Part shown: positions 16,201 through 25,255 of the stretch, in pieces
How positions within the stretch are numbered: position 1 is the stretch's first letter
How the letters are laid out: each line of letters begins with the position of its first letter
DNA from: Bacillus infantis
GTDB lineage: Bacteria; Bacillota; Bacilli; Bacillales; Cytobacillaceae
Length of the DNA stretch: 64,000 nucleotides
Assembly: GCF_020171945.1 (NCBI RefSeq)
Contig: NZ_JAIVAP010000021.1
Location: forward strand, 1 to 64,000
Reading direction: 5' to 3'
Translations under genes and position numbers: made by a program
Notes under the pieces: generated by a model
What the model was told of the DNA's origin: nothing
The model's database searches: none
The model's input: the letters and a program-made list of their open reading frames with translations, nothing else

Positions 16201-16479
16201 GGCGGGACCGGCCTGAATCTGACCGGCGCCGATACGGTCATCCTTTATGACCTCTGGTGGAATCCGGCAGTCGAGAACCAGGCTGCAGACCGGGCCTACA
16301 GAATGGGCCAAAGGCATAATGTACAGGTGATCAAGCTGCTGGCCCGCGGCACCATTGAGGAAAAGATGAACGAATTGCAGGATAAGAAGCGGAATCTCAT
16401 TGAAGAGGTCATCGAGCCTGGCGGAAAAAGTCAGGGAATGCTAACAGAGGATGATATCCGGGAGATATTGAACGTCTGA
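13282..16479 (+). CDS. SNF2-family helicase with N-terminal SWIM zinc finger
   Basis: A 1065-residue SNF2/SWI2 ATPase. An N-terminal SWIM zinc finger is visible (C67, C69, C79 and H81 in DCSCPRLASVKTDCQHI), followed by a long SNF2-associated region. The ATPase core begins at about residue 615 with Q-motif-like LRDYQKQGYQWL, Walker A DDMGLGKT at about 637-644, DEAQ at about 738-741 and LTGTPIEN. It ends with the C-terminal helicase lobe (LISLKAGGTGLNLTGAD, NPAVENQAADRAYRMGQ). Such proteins translocate on DNA and remodel protein-DNA or polymerase complexes; the exact role of this subgroup is unknown. In B. subtilis the SWIM (YwqB) and SNF2 (YwqA) parts are separate genes. A TTG start at 13282 follows GAGGGG. 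The YdeI-like gene follows at 34 bases. Confidence 0.9.
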   Translation: MNIQLDSKKIKESCGLVSFRKGDSFYRSRKVVFSRFEPDYCEADVMAAEDFHVSIQGDGKGGYHADCSCPRLASVKTDCQHIAAVLLAILDHQKNGTAPFMDVEGEGHESLAEGLLTIFEKEPSRSSGEQLHFENRQPAEACFTCMPISLADGSTMLGIEASIALHPVRDIRKFLMDVKERSQSIVSPFFTYEPAGHYFRKEDDAVLQELMRIIEDEQAHKEGQTLDGDPSILLIPPTSWRRLLSLLTAAPNAQHKNEGHVYEGISLPGDPLPLTFRFELNENKGGRLVVKGMDKILILQAYQSVLYRGMIYQLENEDCKRLADLKGMLAASGTDRIPIQKEQVGFLLEKVVPGLKKLGEVHLPGGMKTQLIQSPLTAKLYLDRLKNRLLASLEFQYDQVVFNPLEEKEFHTDFLLIRDEEKERAILEVMEESSFARTDSGYYLQNEELEYEFLYRQLPKLQTMVKVYATTAIRNRIFRESLHPRISVKVKKERTNWLEFKFAMDGIPEHEIRGLLASLEEKRKYYRLRDGALLSLESREFDEIRRFLNEVPAQDENLEEGLNMPIVPALRLMGSLEEGEVFSFEDSFRSFLEEVRTPGSRQFAVPESLEPVLRDYQKQGYQWLKTLAGYGFGGILADDMGLGKTLQAIAYILSELPAIRRTRQPALIVCPSSLTYNWQSEFERFAPKIKSIVMDGSKAEREKMLAEAGELDVLIVSYPLLRKDISSYEKQHFSTVFFDEAQAFKNPVTQTARTVKKIQAGNRFALTGTPIENSLEELWSIFHVIFPELFQGLREFSFLGRKTISRRTSLFLLRRLKSDVLSELPEKTEYLESAELLPDQKKLYAAYLAKLRHDTLKHLDKDTLRKNKIRILAGLTRLRQICCHPALFVDGYKGSSAKYEQLLQIIKESRLSGRRVLIFSQFTKMLDMIGRELARQGIGFFYLDGQTPSEERVKLCGRFNSGEHDFFLISLKAGGTGLNLTGADTVILYDLWWNPAVENQAADRAYRMGQRHNVQVIKLLARGTIEEKMNELQDKKRNLIEEVIEPGGKSQGMLTEDDIREILNV

Positions 16480-16513
16480 CAATTTTAAAAATAAGGACAC
16501 AGGAGAAAAGCTT

Positions 16514-17188
16514 ATGGCTAAAACAATCGCTGAAAAATTGAATCTATTAAAGTACAAAAAGGCAGCCGTTCTTCATATGCCTGAAGGAAAGAACTATTTA
16601 CCTGAACTGGAGGGTTATAGTACCGGGCTTGCAGAAGGTACTTCCTATGACCTGGTTTTTGCATTTGTACTCGATATGCCTTCCCTGCAGGAAGCTGTTT
16701 CTGAAATCATAAATGGCCGTTATCTGGAGCCTGGCGGCTATTTGTACTTAGCTTATCCGAAAAAGGGCAATAAGGTGTACGACAGCTTCATCCATCGTGA
16801 TGAACTGCTGGCGGGACTCGGAGCCGATGAGGATGGCTATCTTAACGGAAGCAGCATCAAATTCTCCCGGATGGCGGGGCTTGATGAGGTGTTTACGGTA
16901 GTGGGGCTTAAAGAAGATTCGGATGGTAAAAATAAAGCCTCTGCCAGGGCAAGCCAATGTGTCGATGATTATGTCGATCAGATTCCTGAAGTAGAGAAAG
17001 ATCTGGACGGCCGGCCTGATCTGCTCTCATTCTACCAGTCCCTTACCCCTGGATACCGGAAGGACTGGGCCAGGTATGTCTACAGTGCCAAGCAGGAAGC
17101 AACAAGGGAAAAAAGGCGGGAAGAGATGAAAATGATCATGGAGGAGGGATATAAAAGCAGGGATTTGTACAGGAGAGACCGCTCGTAA
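16514..17188 (+). CDS. YdeI/OmdA-domain protein
   Basis: A 224-residue protein. The C-terminal 60 residues (LSFYQSLTPGYRKDWARYVYSAKQEATREKRREEMKMIM) are the bacteriocin-protection YdeI/OmpD-associated (OmdA) domain, with its characteristic Y.K.W..Y...AK...TR..R. pattern. The N-terminal two thirds (LVFAFVLDMPSLQEAV, EPGGYLYLAYPKKGNK) look like the DUF3052-type fold often joined to it. It follows the SNF2 gene by 34 bases with AGGAG before the ATG, so the two are probably one operon. The biochemical function is not established. Confidence 0.75.
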   Translation: MAKTIAEKLNLLKYKKAAVLHMPEGKNYLPELEGYSTGLAEGTSYDLVFAFVLDMPSLQEAVSEIINGRYLEPGGYLYLAYPKKGNKVYDSFIHRDELLAGLGADEDGYLNGSSIKFSRMAGLDEVFTVVGLKEDSDGKNKASARASQCVDDYVDQIPEVEKDLDGRPDLLSFYQSLTPGYRKDWARYVYSAKQEATREKRREEMKMIMEEGYKSRDLYRRDRS

Positions 17189-17368
17189 GAATCTCCTGCT
17201 GTCTGTAGGCCTAAAAGCAGCAGGCGGGCATGAAATCTATTTCTCTATAAGCCTTCGCACACGGCTGATGATTTGCAAAGCATGGACCATAACAGCAAGA
17301 TTGAAGACGAAACCGGGAGCCTTATCCTGTAAAATGGCAGTACAAAGCTGAAGACAGGAGGGGAAAGG

Positions 17369-17938
17369 TTGGAGAAAGTTTCTTTATCTTTTGAAGAAAT
17401 GTGGGAGAAAATCCTTGCCTGTGACCGGAAGTATGACGGCCTCTTTTTTACAGCAGTGAAAACAACCAAAATCTACTGCAGGCCATCCTGCCGGTCAAGG
17501 AAGCCGAAAAAGATCAATGTAGAATTCTATTTTAGTAAAGCAGAGGCGGAGCAGAAAGGCTATCGGGCCTGCAAAAGGTGCCAGCCGGAAGTGGAGCATT
17601 CCCCTCAAACCGGTCTGGTCCGGAAGGTCTCTTCTTTCCTGCTTAATCATTATGGGGAAAAATTGACACTGCAGGATATTGCAGAGGATGCAGGGGTGAG
17701 TGCATTCTATTTGGAGCGGTTGTTCAAAGAGGAAACGTCTGAAACACCACGGGAATACCTGGAAAAGGTTCGGGTGGATAAAGCCGCCAATCTGCTGGTC
17801 CACTCCGGGCTGACGAATTTGGAGATATGCTTTGAAGCAGGCTTTCACAGCCCTTCAAGTTTTTATAAAAGCTTCCGGAGACTGAATGGCTGCACGCCAA
17901 GTGAATACCGGAAACGAAAGCAGGTGCCTCAGGAATGA
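17369..17938 (+). CDS. adaA: Methylphosphotriester-DNA methyltransferase / AraC-type activator
   Basis: A 189-residue AdaA. The N-terminal zinc domain carries the four cysteines C37, C41, C68 and C71 (YCRPSC and ACKRC), matching the Ada cysteines of E. coli. C37 is the expected acceptor of a methyl group from DNA phosphotriesters. The C-terminal AraC helix-turn-helix pair runs from about residue 90, with LTLQDIAEDAGVSAFYLERLF and LEICFEAGFHSPSSFYKSFRR. Methylation turns the protein into an activator of its own operon. The TTG start at 17369 has GGAGGGG upstream. The stop overlaps the alkA start by 4 bases (ATGA). Confidence 0.92.
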   Translation: MEKVSLSFEEMWEKILACDRKYDGLFFTAVKTTKIYCRPSCRSRKPKKINVEFYFSKAEAEQKGYRACKRCQPEVEHSPQTGLVRKVSSFLLNHYGEKLTLQDIAEDAGVSAFYLERLFKEETSETPREYLEKVRVDKAANLLVHSGLTNLEICFEAGFHSPSSFYKSFRRLNGCTPSEYRKRKQVPQE

Positions 17939-18834
17939 GGTGGAAAGACGATCAATCTTCAATGCAGCTGGAGCTGCCTGCTCATTTTTCTTTCGGTGAA
18001 GCCCTCGTCTTCCTGGGCAGATCAAGCCAGGAGATCCTTCATTATGTTGAAGACTCTGCGGTTTATAAAGGGATTGTCTTTGATGGGGAAGTGATCCTTC
18101 TGAAGATAAGCTCTACAGAAACCCATCTTCATGCCAGCTTTCTGCTTGGGGCTCCATATGATAATGGAAGAAAGAAGGCAGCAGCCTTTATTGAAGAGTG
18201 GCTTGATTTAAAGCGTGATACAGGTGGATTTATAAGGATGGCCGCCAGGGACCCGCTCCTGAAGGGTCTGGCAGAACGGTATGCCGGGCTGCGGATCATA
18301 GGAATCCCTGATTTATTTGAAGCGCTTGTCTGGGCGGTAATCGGCCAGCAGATCAATCTCACCTTCGCCTATAAACTGAAAAAGGCTTTCACCGAAAAGT
18401 ATGGGACTTGCTTTCGTTATGAGGGCCGGTGCTTTTGGTTATTTCCTGAACCAGAAAAGATTGCTGCCCTTGAACCGGATGAGCTGAAGCAGCTGCAGTT
18501 TACAGGGCGGAAAGCAGAATACATTATTGGAATTGCAAAGCTGATGGCAGAAAAAAGGCTCAAAAAGGATGATCTGTTAGGCCAGCCGGGAGCAAGGGAT
18601 GTATTGATGTCTCTTAAAGGAGTCGGGGCATGGACCGCAGATTATGTAAGGATGAAATGCCTGCTCGACCCTTCCGCTTTCCCGATAGGGGACGCGGGGC
18701 TTCAGAACGCCTTAAAGCAGCAGATGGGCTTAGACAGAAAGCCATCCATCCAAGAAATTGAAAAAGCCGCTAGCAGGTGGGATGGCTGGCAGGCTTATGC
18801 AGTCTTTTATTTATGGAGGTCTTTATATGAATAA
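17935..18834 (+). CDS. alkA: DNA-3-methyladenine glycosylase II
   Basis: A 299-residue HhH-GPD-superfamily glycosylase that excises alkylated purines. The core includes DLFEALVWAVIGQQINLTFAYKL (substrate pocket helices), the hairpin-helix-hairpin LKGVGAWTADYV at about 226-238, and the catalytic aspartate in FPIGDAGL at about residue 252. The length equals B. subtilis AlkA (303). It overlaps adaA by 4 bases upstream and the methyltransferase gene by 8 bases downstream, so all three are translated as a unit. Expression should be induced by methylated AdaA. Confidence 0.92.
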   Translation: MRWKDDQSSMQLELPAHFSFGEALVFLGRSSQEILHYVEDSAVYKGIVFDGEVILLKISSTETHLHASFLLGAPYDNGRKKAAAFIEEWLDLKRDTGGFIRMAARDPLLKGLAERYAGLRIIGIPDLFEALVWAVIGQQINLTFAYKLKKAFTEKYGTCFRYEGRCFWLFPEPEKIAALEPDELKQLQFTGRKAEYIIGIAKLMAEKRLKKDDLLGQPGARDVLMSLKGVGAWTADYVRMKCLLDPSAFPIGDAGLQNALKQQMGLDRKPSIQEIEKAASRWDGWQAYAVFYLWRSLYE

Positions 18835-19315
18835 ACGATACCGGGCCGATTACGAATCACCGATCGGCACCATTGAAATTGCCGGCAATGACCAGGCCGT
18901 TTTATCAATATTATTTACAGATCGTGAAAAAGCAGAATACCAGCTGGAAAAAGAGCATCCTGAAGCCATTAAAGAATGCTGGCAGCAGCTGGACGAATAT
19001 TTCAAAGGGGAACGCAGGGAATTCACTTTTCCATATATGCTGGAGGGGACTGATTTTCAGCAGCGTGTCTGGAATGCTTTAACTTCCATTCCTTATGCCA
19101 GCACAGGCACTTACAAGGATATTGCTTCTCTGATTGAAAACGAAAAGGCGGTCAGGGCAGTAGGGACAGCAAACGGAAGAAATAAGCTGAGCATTGTGCT
19201 TCCCTGCCACCGGATCATTGGCACAAATGGGACGATGACCGGATATGCCGGGGGGATTTGGAGAAAAGAGTGGCTTTTGGAGCATGAGCGGAAGCATTTC
19301 AGCATGAAGAGCTGA
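18827..19315 (+). CDS. adaB: O6-methylguanine-DNA methyltransferase (AdaB/Ogt)
   Basis: A 162-residue suicide DNA methyltransferase. The active-site motif PCHR is at residues 126-129, with the acceptor cysteine at 127. The preceding FQQRVWNALTSIPYASTGTYKDIA and the following GYAGGIWRKEWLLEHE are standard for the family. I chose the ATG at 18827, with GGAGGT six bases upstream; it overlaps the alkA stop by 8 bases. The order adaA-alkA-adaB makes a complete adaptive-response operon. Confidence 0.92.
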   Translation: MNKRYRADYESPIGTIEIAGNDQAVLSILFTDREKAEYQLEKEHPEAIKECWQQLDEYFKGERREFTFPYMLEGTDFQQRVWNALTSIPYASTGTYKDIASLIENEKAVRAVGTANGRNKLSIVLPCHRIIGTNGTMTGYAGGIWRKEWLLEHERKHFSMKS

Positions 19316-19404
19316 GAAAAAGCTGTCAGGCAGCCTTTCCTCTTATGTTAATATTTTGAAAATAATGATAATATATAGGGAAACGCTATGATGGGAGGCC
19401 TTCC

Positions 19405-19743
19405 ATGGACAGGAAATATAACGATCTAATCGGGGATATTCTTGAAAATGCAGGGGAAAAAGATAATTTCATCGGAAAGGGCAAGCCGCTGCCTAAAGAG
19501 TATTTTGAGCAGGATACTTACCAGCATTTTCAGAAAATCGCCAAGGATGCCGGCTATTTGCCGCCTTGGCTCAAGCTCCAGAAAGAAATCTCCGAAATGG
19601 TCCATTCATGCAATTCAGAGCAGGACGCTGCTGCTATCAACGAAAAGATCAGAAAGTACAATATGGCATGCCCACCGCCGATGCAGAAAAACATCATCCG
19701 TTTCAACGACCTGGAACAGGCAAAGAGAATATGGCAGGTATAG
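19405..19743 (+). CDS. DUF1992 (DnaJ-homologue subfamily C member 28-like) protein
   Basis: A 112-residue protein matching DUF1992: an N-terminal GDILENAGEKDNFIGKGKPLP segment, then AKDAGYLPPWLKLQKEI, and a C-terminal MACPPPMQKNIIRFNDLEQAKRIW. The family occurs in bacteria and in the eukaryotic DNAJC28, usually without the J domain in bacteria. Its function is not known. It has GGGAGG upstream and its own terminator, so it is transcribed separately from the ada operon. Confidence 0.8.
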   Translation: MDRKYNDLIGDILENAGEKDNFIGKGKPLPKEYFEQDTYQHFQKIAKDAGYLPPWLKLQKEISEMVHSCNSEQDAAAINEKIRKYNMACPPPMQKNIIRFNDLEQAKRIWQV

Positions 19744-19754
19744 GGGACTTTAAC

Positions 19755-19779
19755 AGCTGCTTGCGGGCGGCTTTTTATT
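19755..19779 (+). terminator. Weak terminator
   Basis: AGCTGC pairs with GCGGCT (one G-U) around a 6-base loop, followed by TTTTATTTTG. Confidence 0.5.
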
Positions 19780-19892
19780 TTGTATAAAGAGAGGATTTAT
19801 GCCAGGCTATCACTCCTGCGACTTTGTTTTCCAGTAAATAACACGAATCCTTGCAGTGAAAAAGGGAAAAACCCAATGGGAGGGTGATTGCA

Positions 19893-20204
19893 TTGCAGAT
19901 TGAAAAAAAGGTGTACGATAATGACGAGGACGTGTATATCCAGGTAGGAAAATACAAGATGATTGTGGAGAAGAGGTATAATGTCCTCTCCTGGCTGAAT
20001 GATTTCTTTCTTGGCGTTTTGTATTTCATTGGAAGCATCCTGTATCTGACAGATGTGGATCAAAGAATAGCTATTTCATTTTTCCTCGCTGGCAGTGTCC
20101 TGATGATTGCCAGGGCGGTTTTAAATATATTGAAGGACTTGCATATCAGGAGTATTAAGCCGGGGAGCGGGAGAGGCAGATGGAAGGAACAGGAAAACAA
20201 ATAG
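19893..20204 (+). CDS. YrhK-domain membrane protein
   Basis: A small protein of about 103 residues with a YrhK-like domain: a hydrophilic N-terminal part (VGKYKMIVEKRYNVLSWLNDF), then two hydrophobic helices (FFLGVLYFIGSILYL and IAISFFLAGSVLMIARAVL). The TTG at 19893 has GGGAGG at a suitable distance; an in-frame GTG at 19884 overlaps that site. The function of YrhK proteins is unknown. It ends at a hairpin terminator. Confidence 0.75.
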   Translation: MQIEKKVYDNDEDVYIQVGKYKMIVEKRYNVLSWLNDFFLGVLYFIGSILYLTDVDQRIAISFFLAGSVLMIARAVLNILKDLHIRSIKPGSGRGRWKEQENK

Positions 20205-20213
20205 GGGCTGGAG

Positions 20214-20250
20214 ATCGGGAGAAGGGAATGCTGTCTCTCGATTTTTATTT
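20214..20250 (+). terminator. Rho-independent terminator
   Basis: ATCGGGAGA pairs with TCTCTCGAT (one G-U), followed by a T-rich stretch. Confidence 0.65.
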
Positions 20251-20434
20251 TATTTGGCAAATTCCTATTCTAAACTTTCTTCTGAGCTGTCCGGTGAAGT
20301 CACTTTTAACCCGTATGAAGTTAAGATAGCAGAAAGAACCAGATAAAAGGAAAGGGGTGATCCTGATGAGGTCACTCCTTTTTAATAAATGGGGAACTGC
20401 AAATTAAAACTTTGTAAATATTTTAGTAAAAACA

Positions 20435-21497
<1,063 letters not shown>

Positions 21498-21522
21498 CTT
21501 TGTGAAATAAGGAGACAACGAT

Positions 21523-22713
21523 ATGGAACAACACACATTAATAGATGACTTTAAAACGATCTATCCAGACTCTATGAATGGAGAGGCAAGGCTGTTTTTC
21601 TCCCCAGGGCGCATCAACCTTATCGGGGAGCATACAGACTATAATGGCGGCCATGTCTTTCCTTGTGCCATTACCTTTGGGACTTACGGGGCTGCGAAAA
21701 AGCGGACTGACAGGCTGGTCAGAGTATATTCAAAGAATTTTCCGGAAGCAGGCGTTATCGAATTTTCCCTGGATGGGCTGGAATATAGGAAAGAGCATGG
21801 ATGGGCGAACTTTCCAAAAGGCATGATTGCTTATATAGAGGAAGCTGGATGGGAGCTTCCATCCGGAATGGATATAATCGTGTACGGAAACATTCCGAAT
21901 GGCGCCGGGCTTTCTTCATCTGCTTCACTGGAAATGCTGGTTGGAGTGATCGTTAATAAACTCTTCGAATTGGATATCGACAGGATCGACCTTGTGAAGC
22001 TCGGGAAAAAAGTCGAGAACGAATTCATTGGGGTTAACAGCGGCATCATGGATCAGTTTGCGATTGGCATGGGCCAGGCTGGAAGTGCCATCCTGCTTGA
22101 CTGCAATACCTTGAAGTATGAATATGCCCCCATCAATCTGGAAGATTATCAGATTATGATCATGAATACCAACAAGCGCAGGGAGCTGGCAGATTCAAAA
22201 TATAATGAACGGCGGAGCGAGTGTGAAGCAGCGCTTGTTAAGCTTCAGTCTAAGCTGTCCATCTCTTCGCTCGGGGAGTTATCAGAGGAAGAATTTGAAC
22301 AGCATAAGCAGCTGATCGGGAATGAACTCCTGGAAAAAAGGGCGAAGCATGCGGTTTATGAAAATCAGCGGACGCTAAAGGCATTCAACGCTTTACAGGA
22401 AGGGCGCCTTGAAGACTTCGGAAAGCTGATGAATGAGTCGCATCAATCGCTTAAGGATGATTATGAAGTGACCGGAAAAGAGCTCGATGCATTAGTGGAA
22501 GCTGCCTGGCAGCAGGAAGGCACGCTTGGTGCCCGTATGACCGGTGCAGGGTTTGGCGGATGTGCAATCGCCATTGTGGAGAAAAGCAAAGCTGCTTCTT
22601 TTATTGAAGAGGTTGGCAAAAAATATATGGACAGAATCGGCTATGCTGCAGATTTCTACGCAGCAAGTGTCGGGGATGGAACCAGGGAAATCATTTTGGA
22701 GGTGCAGGGATGA
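21523..22713 (+). CDS. galK: Galactokinase
   Basis: A 396-residue GHMP kinase that phosphorylates alpha-D-galactose at C1. The galactokinase signature [19 protein letters not shown] is at residues 28-46, the ATP-binding GHMP motif is [12 protein letters not shown] at about 127-138, and the C-terminal [15 protein letters not shown] is also present. AAGGAG lies before the ATG. It overlaps galE by 4 bases. This is the first enzyme gene of the Leloir operon. Confidence 0.95.
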   Translation: MEQHTLIDDFKTIYPDSMNGEARLFFSPGRINLIGEHTDYNGGHVFPCAITFGTYGAAKKRTDRLVRVYSKNFPEAGVIEFSLDGLEYRKEHGWANFPKGMIAYIEEAGWELPSGMDIIVYGNIPNGAGLSSSASLEMLVGVIVNKLFELDIDRIDLVKLGKKVENEFIGVNSGIMDQFAIGMGQAGSAILLDCNTLKYEYAPINLEDYQIMIMNTNKRRELADSKYNERRSECEAALVKLQSKLSISSLGELSEEEFEQHKQLIGNELLEKRAKHAVYENQRTLKAFNALQEGRLEDFGKLMNESHQSLKDDYEVTGKELDALVEAAWQQEGTLGARMTGAGFGGCAIAIVEKSKAASFIEEVGKKYMDRIGYAADFYAASVGDGTREIILEVQG

Positions 22714-23699
22714 GTATTTTAGTTCTTGGCGGTGCAGGATATATCGGTTCACATGCTGTTTATCAGCTGATCGGCCAGAAGTATGAAGCGGTAGTTGTCG
22801 ACAGCCTGGAGACAGGCCACAGAGATGCGGTCCACCCGGATGCAAAGTTTTATCAGGGAGACATCCGCGACAAGGAATTTCTGCGCAGTGTGTTCAAAAA
22901 GGAAAGCATTGACGGCGTCCTCCATTTTGCGGCCAATTCACTTGTCGGCGAATCAATGGAAGACCCGCTGAAATACTTCAACAATAATGTGTACGGCACA
23001 CAGGTGCTGCTCGAAGTGATGACTGAGTTCGATGTGAAGAATATTGTCTTCTCCTCGACCGCTGCCACTTATGGAGAACAGGAGACAATGCCGATTACGG
23101 AAGAAATGCCTGCCAATCCTACAAACGCTTACGGCGAAACCAAGCTGACGATGGAAAAAATCATGAAATGGTGTGAAGCGGCCCATGATTTGAAATACGT
23201 ATCACTCCGCTATTTTAATGTGGCGGGTGCAAGGCCGACAGGAGAAATCGGCGAAGATCATCAGCCTGAAACCCATCTGATCCCGATCATTCTCCAGGTG
23301 GCCCTCGGCCAGCGGGAGCATATTTCAATCTTCGGCGATGATTATGACACAGAGGATGGAACCTGCATTCGGGACTATATTCATGTCGAGGATCTGATCG
23401 CCGCCCATCTGCTGGCCCTGCAATATCTGCAGAATGGCGGAAAAAGCGAGATTATCAATCTTGGAAGCGGGCAGGGCTTTTCTGTTAAGGAAATGATCGA
23501 AGCGGTCAGAGAGGTGACCGGGCATGAGATTCCGGCTAAAGTGGTTCCGAGAAGAAGCGGGGACCCAAGCACCCTCATCGCTTCCTCGCAGAAAGCAAAA
23601 ACAGTGCTCGGATGGAATCCGCAGAGAACAAGCATCAAGCAGATCATTGAAGATGCGTGGAGCTGGCATCAGGCGCATCCGCACGGCTATAACGATTAA
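22710..23699 (+). CDS. galE: UDP-glucose 4-epimerase
   Basis: A 329-residue short-chain dehydrogenase-type epimerase interconverting UDP-galactose and UDP-glucose. The NAD-binding GGAGYIGSH is at residues 7-15, the catalytic serine lies in FSSTAATYG, and the YxxxK pair is in NAYGETK. The C-terminal [16 protein letters not shown] is typical of GalE. It overlaps galK by 4 bases (ATGA) and is followed by galT after 12 bases with AAGGAGG. Confidence 0.95.
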   Translation: MSILVLGGAGYIGSHAVYQLIGQKYEAVVVDSLETGHRDAVHPDAKFYQGDIRDKEFLRSVFKKESIDGVLHFAANSLVGESMEDPLKYFNNNVYGTQVLLEVMTEFDVKNIVFSSTAATYGEQETMPITEEMPANPTNAYGETKLTMEKIMKWCEAAHDLKYVSLRYFNVAGARPTGEIGEDHQPETHLIPIILQVALGQREHISIFGDDYDTEDGTCIRDYIHVEDLIAAHLLALQYLQNGGKSEIINLGSGQGFSVKEMIEAVREVTGHEIPAKVVPRRSGDPSTLIASSQKAKTVLGWNPQRTSIKQIIEDAWSWHQAHPHGYND

Positions 23700-23711
23700 G
23701 GAGGGCTTGGA

Positions 23712-25211
23712 ATGGATGTATATACGAGCATAGAGACGCTGGTCAGCAAGGCAGCTGCACTGGGCATGATTGAGCAGCGCGACAGAATATATGCACGAAA
23801 TCAAATTATGTCTTTACTTGGGCTAGTCGAGTATCCCGAACATGCCGAAGCAGTGGAAAAGGCCATTCCTGATTTACTGGAAGACCTTGTCGGTTTTGCA
23901 GTTTCTGAAGGCAGGATAGCCGGCCTTGAAAGTGATAAAGATATTCTCTCAAGCAAAATTATGGATGTGCTTGTACCAAAGCCTTCTTCTGTGAATAAAG
24001 AGTTCTATGAGAAGTATGAGGACAGTCCTGCAGAGGCTACCAGGTATTTTTACGATCTCAGCCAGAACAGCAACTATATCCAGACCAAAAGCATTGCAAA
24101 GAATATCAATTATAAAATCGCCACCGATTATGGCGAGCTGGATATCACGATCAATCTGTCCAAGCCTGAGAAGGATCCGCAGCAGATAGCACGCGAACGG
24201 GAGATGAAAGTGGTCTCCTCCAATTATCCGAAGTGCCTGCTATGTGCAGAAAATGAAGGATATGCAGGGCGTCCGGGGCATCCGGCGCGCTCCAACCACC
24301 GGATCATCGACCTGGAGCTGTCTGATGAACCGTGGTTCCTGCAGTATTCCCCGTATGTATATTACAACGAGCACTGCATCGTCCTTTGCGGGGAGCACCG
24401 TGATATGAAAATCGACCGCAGCACTTTTGCGAGACTGCTCGAGTTTACAGGGAAGTTCCCGCATTATTTCGTTGGCTCCAATGCGGATCTGCCGATTGTC
24501 GGCGGATCCATACTCAGCCATGATCACTATCAGGGCGGCAGCTATGAGTTTGCTATGGCAGGTGCAGATGAAATAGGCTCGTTCCAGCTGAGCCGTTTCC
24601 CCGATATAAGCGCCAGTATGCTGAGATGGCCGCTGTCTGTTATCCGCCTGAAAGGCAAAAAACAGGAAGAGCTTGCAGATGCAGCAGAGATGATTCTTGA
24701 AGCATGGGTTCAATACAGTGATGCAGAAGCTGAAATTGAGGCATTTACAGGAGAGACGAGGCATAACACTATCACACCGATTGCAAGAATGCGGGATGGA
24801 CTTTATGAATTGGATCTTGTCCTCAGGAACAACCGCATGAGCACTGAGCATCCGCTCGGCATTTTTCATCCGCATGCCGATGTCCATCATATCAAAAAGG
24901 AAAACATCGGCCTGATCGAAGTGATGGGGCTGGCCGTTCTGCCTGCGCGTCTGGAAAAGGAAATCAGTGAGATAGAAAAGTTCCTGCTGGATCAGCCTTC
25001 AGAGGTAAAGGATTACCACCTGCCATGGGCTGCTGAAATGAAAGAGAAGTATGCGGCTGAGTTAACCGGTGAAACAGCCGGATCTATTATACGTAAAGAA
25101 ATCGGGTATAAGTTTGTAAGGGTCCTTGAAGATGCAGGCGTGTTCAAGCAGACTGAATCTGGCCTGGCGGCTTTCAGCCGGTTTGCTGGCTTTCTGGCAG
25201 AGCTTGATTGA
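23712..25211 (+). CDS. galT: Galactose-1-phosphate uridylyltransferase, class II (Gram-positive GalT)
   Basis: A 499-residue GalT of the Firmicutes-specific class II, which exchanges UMP between UDP-glucose and galactose-1-phosphate. The length (about 490-500, against about 350 for class I) and blocks such as YPKCLLCAENEGYAGRPGHP, the histidine-containing ILSHDHYQGG active-site region and IFHPHADVHHIKKENIGLIEVMG support this. The ATG at 23712 has AAGGAGG upstream. It lies between galE and galM in the operon. Confidence 0.94.
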   Translation: MDVYTSIETLVSKAAALGMIEQRDRIYARNQIMSLLGLVEYPEHAEAVEKAIPDLLEDLVGFAVSEGRIAGLESDKDILSSKIMDVLVPKPSSVNKEFYEKYEDSPAEATRYFYDLSQNSNYIQTKSIAKNINYKIATDYGELDITINLSKPEKDPQQIAREREMKVVSSNYPKCLLCAENEGYAGRPGHPARSNHRIIDLELSDEPWFLQYSPYVYYNEHCIVLCGEHRDMKIDRSTFARLLEFTGKFPHYFVGSNADLPIVGGSILSHDHYQGGSYEFAMAGADEIGSFQLSRFPDISASMLRWPLSVIRLKGKKQEELADAAEMILEAWVQYSDAEAEIEAFTGETRHNTITPIARMRDGLYELDLVLRNNRMSTEHPLGIFHPHADVHHIKKENIGLIEVMGLAVLPARLEKEISEIEKFLLDQPSEVKDYHLPWAAEMKEKYAAELTGETAGSIIRKEIGYKFVRVLEDAGVFKQTESGLAAFSRFAGFLAELD

Positions 25212-25255
25212 GTGCAAATCCGGAACACATATTTAAAAGAATGGGAGTCTTGCAA

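Noticed and set aside
17205-17236. Possible terminator after the YdeI-domain gene
   Set aside because: CCTGCTG and CAGCAGG can pair but the loop is long and there is no T tract.
24240-24890. Open frame on the minus strand opposite galT
   Set aside because: It is the antisense of a conserved galT region, with no ribosome site and no domain.
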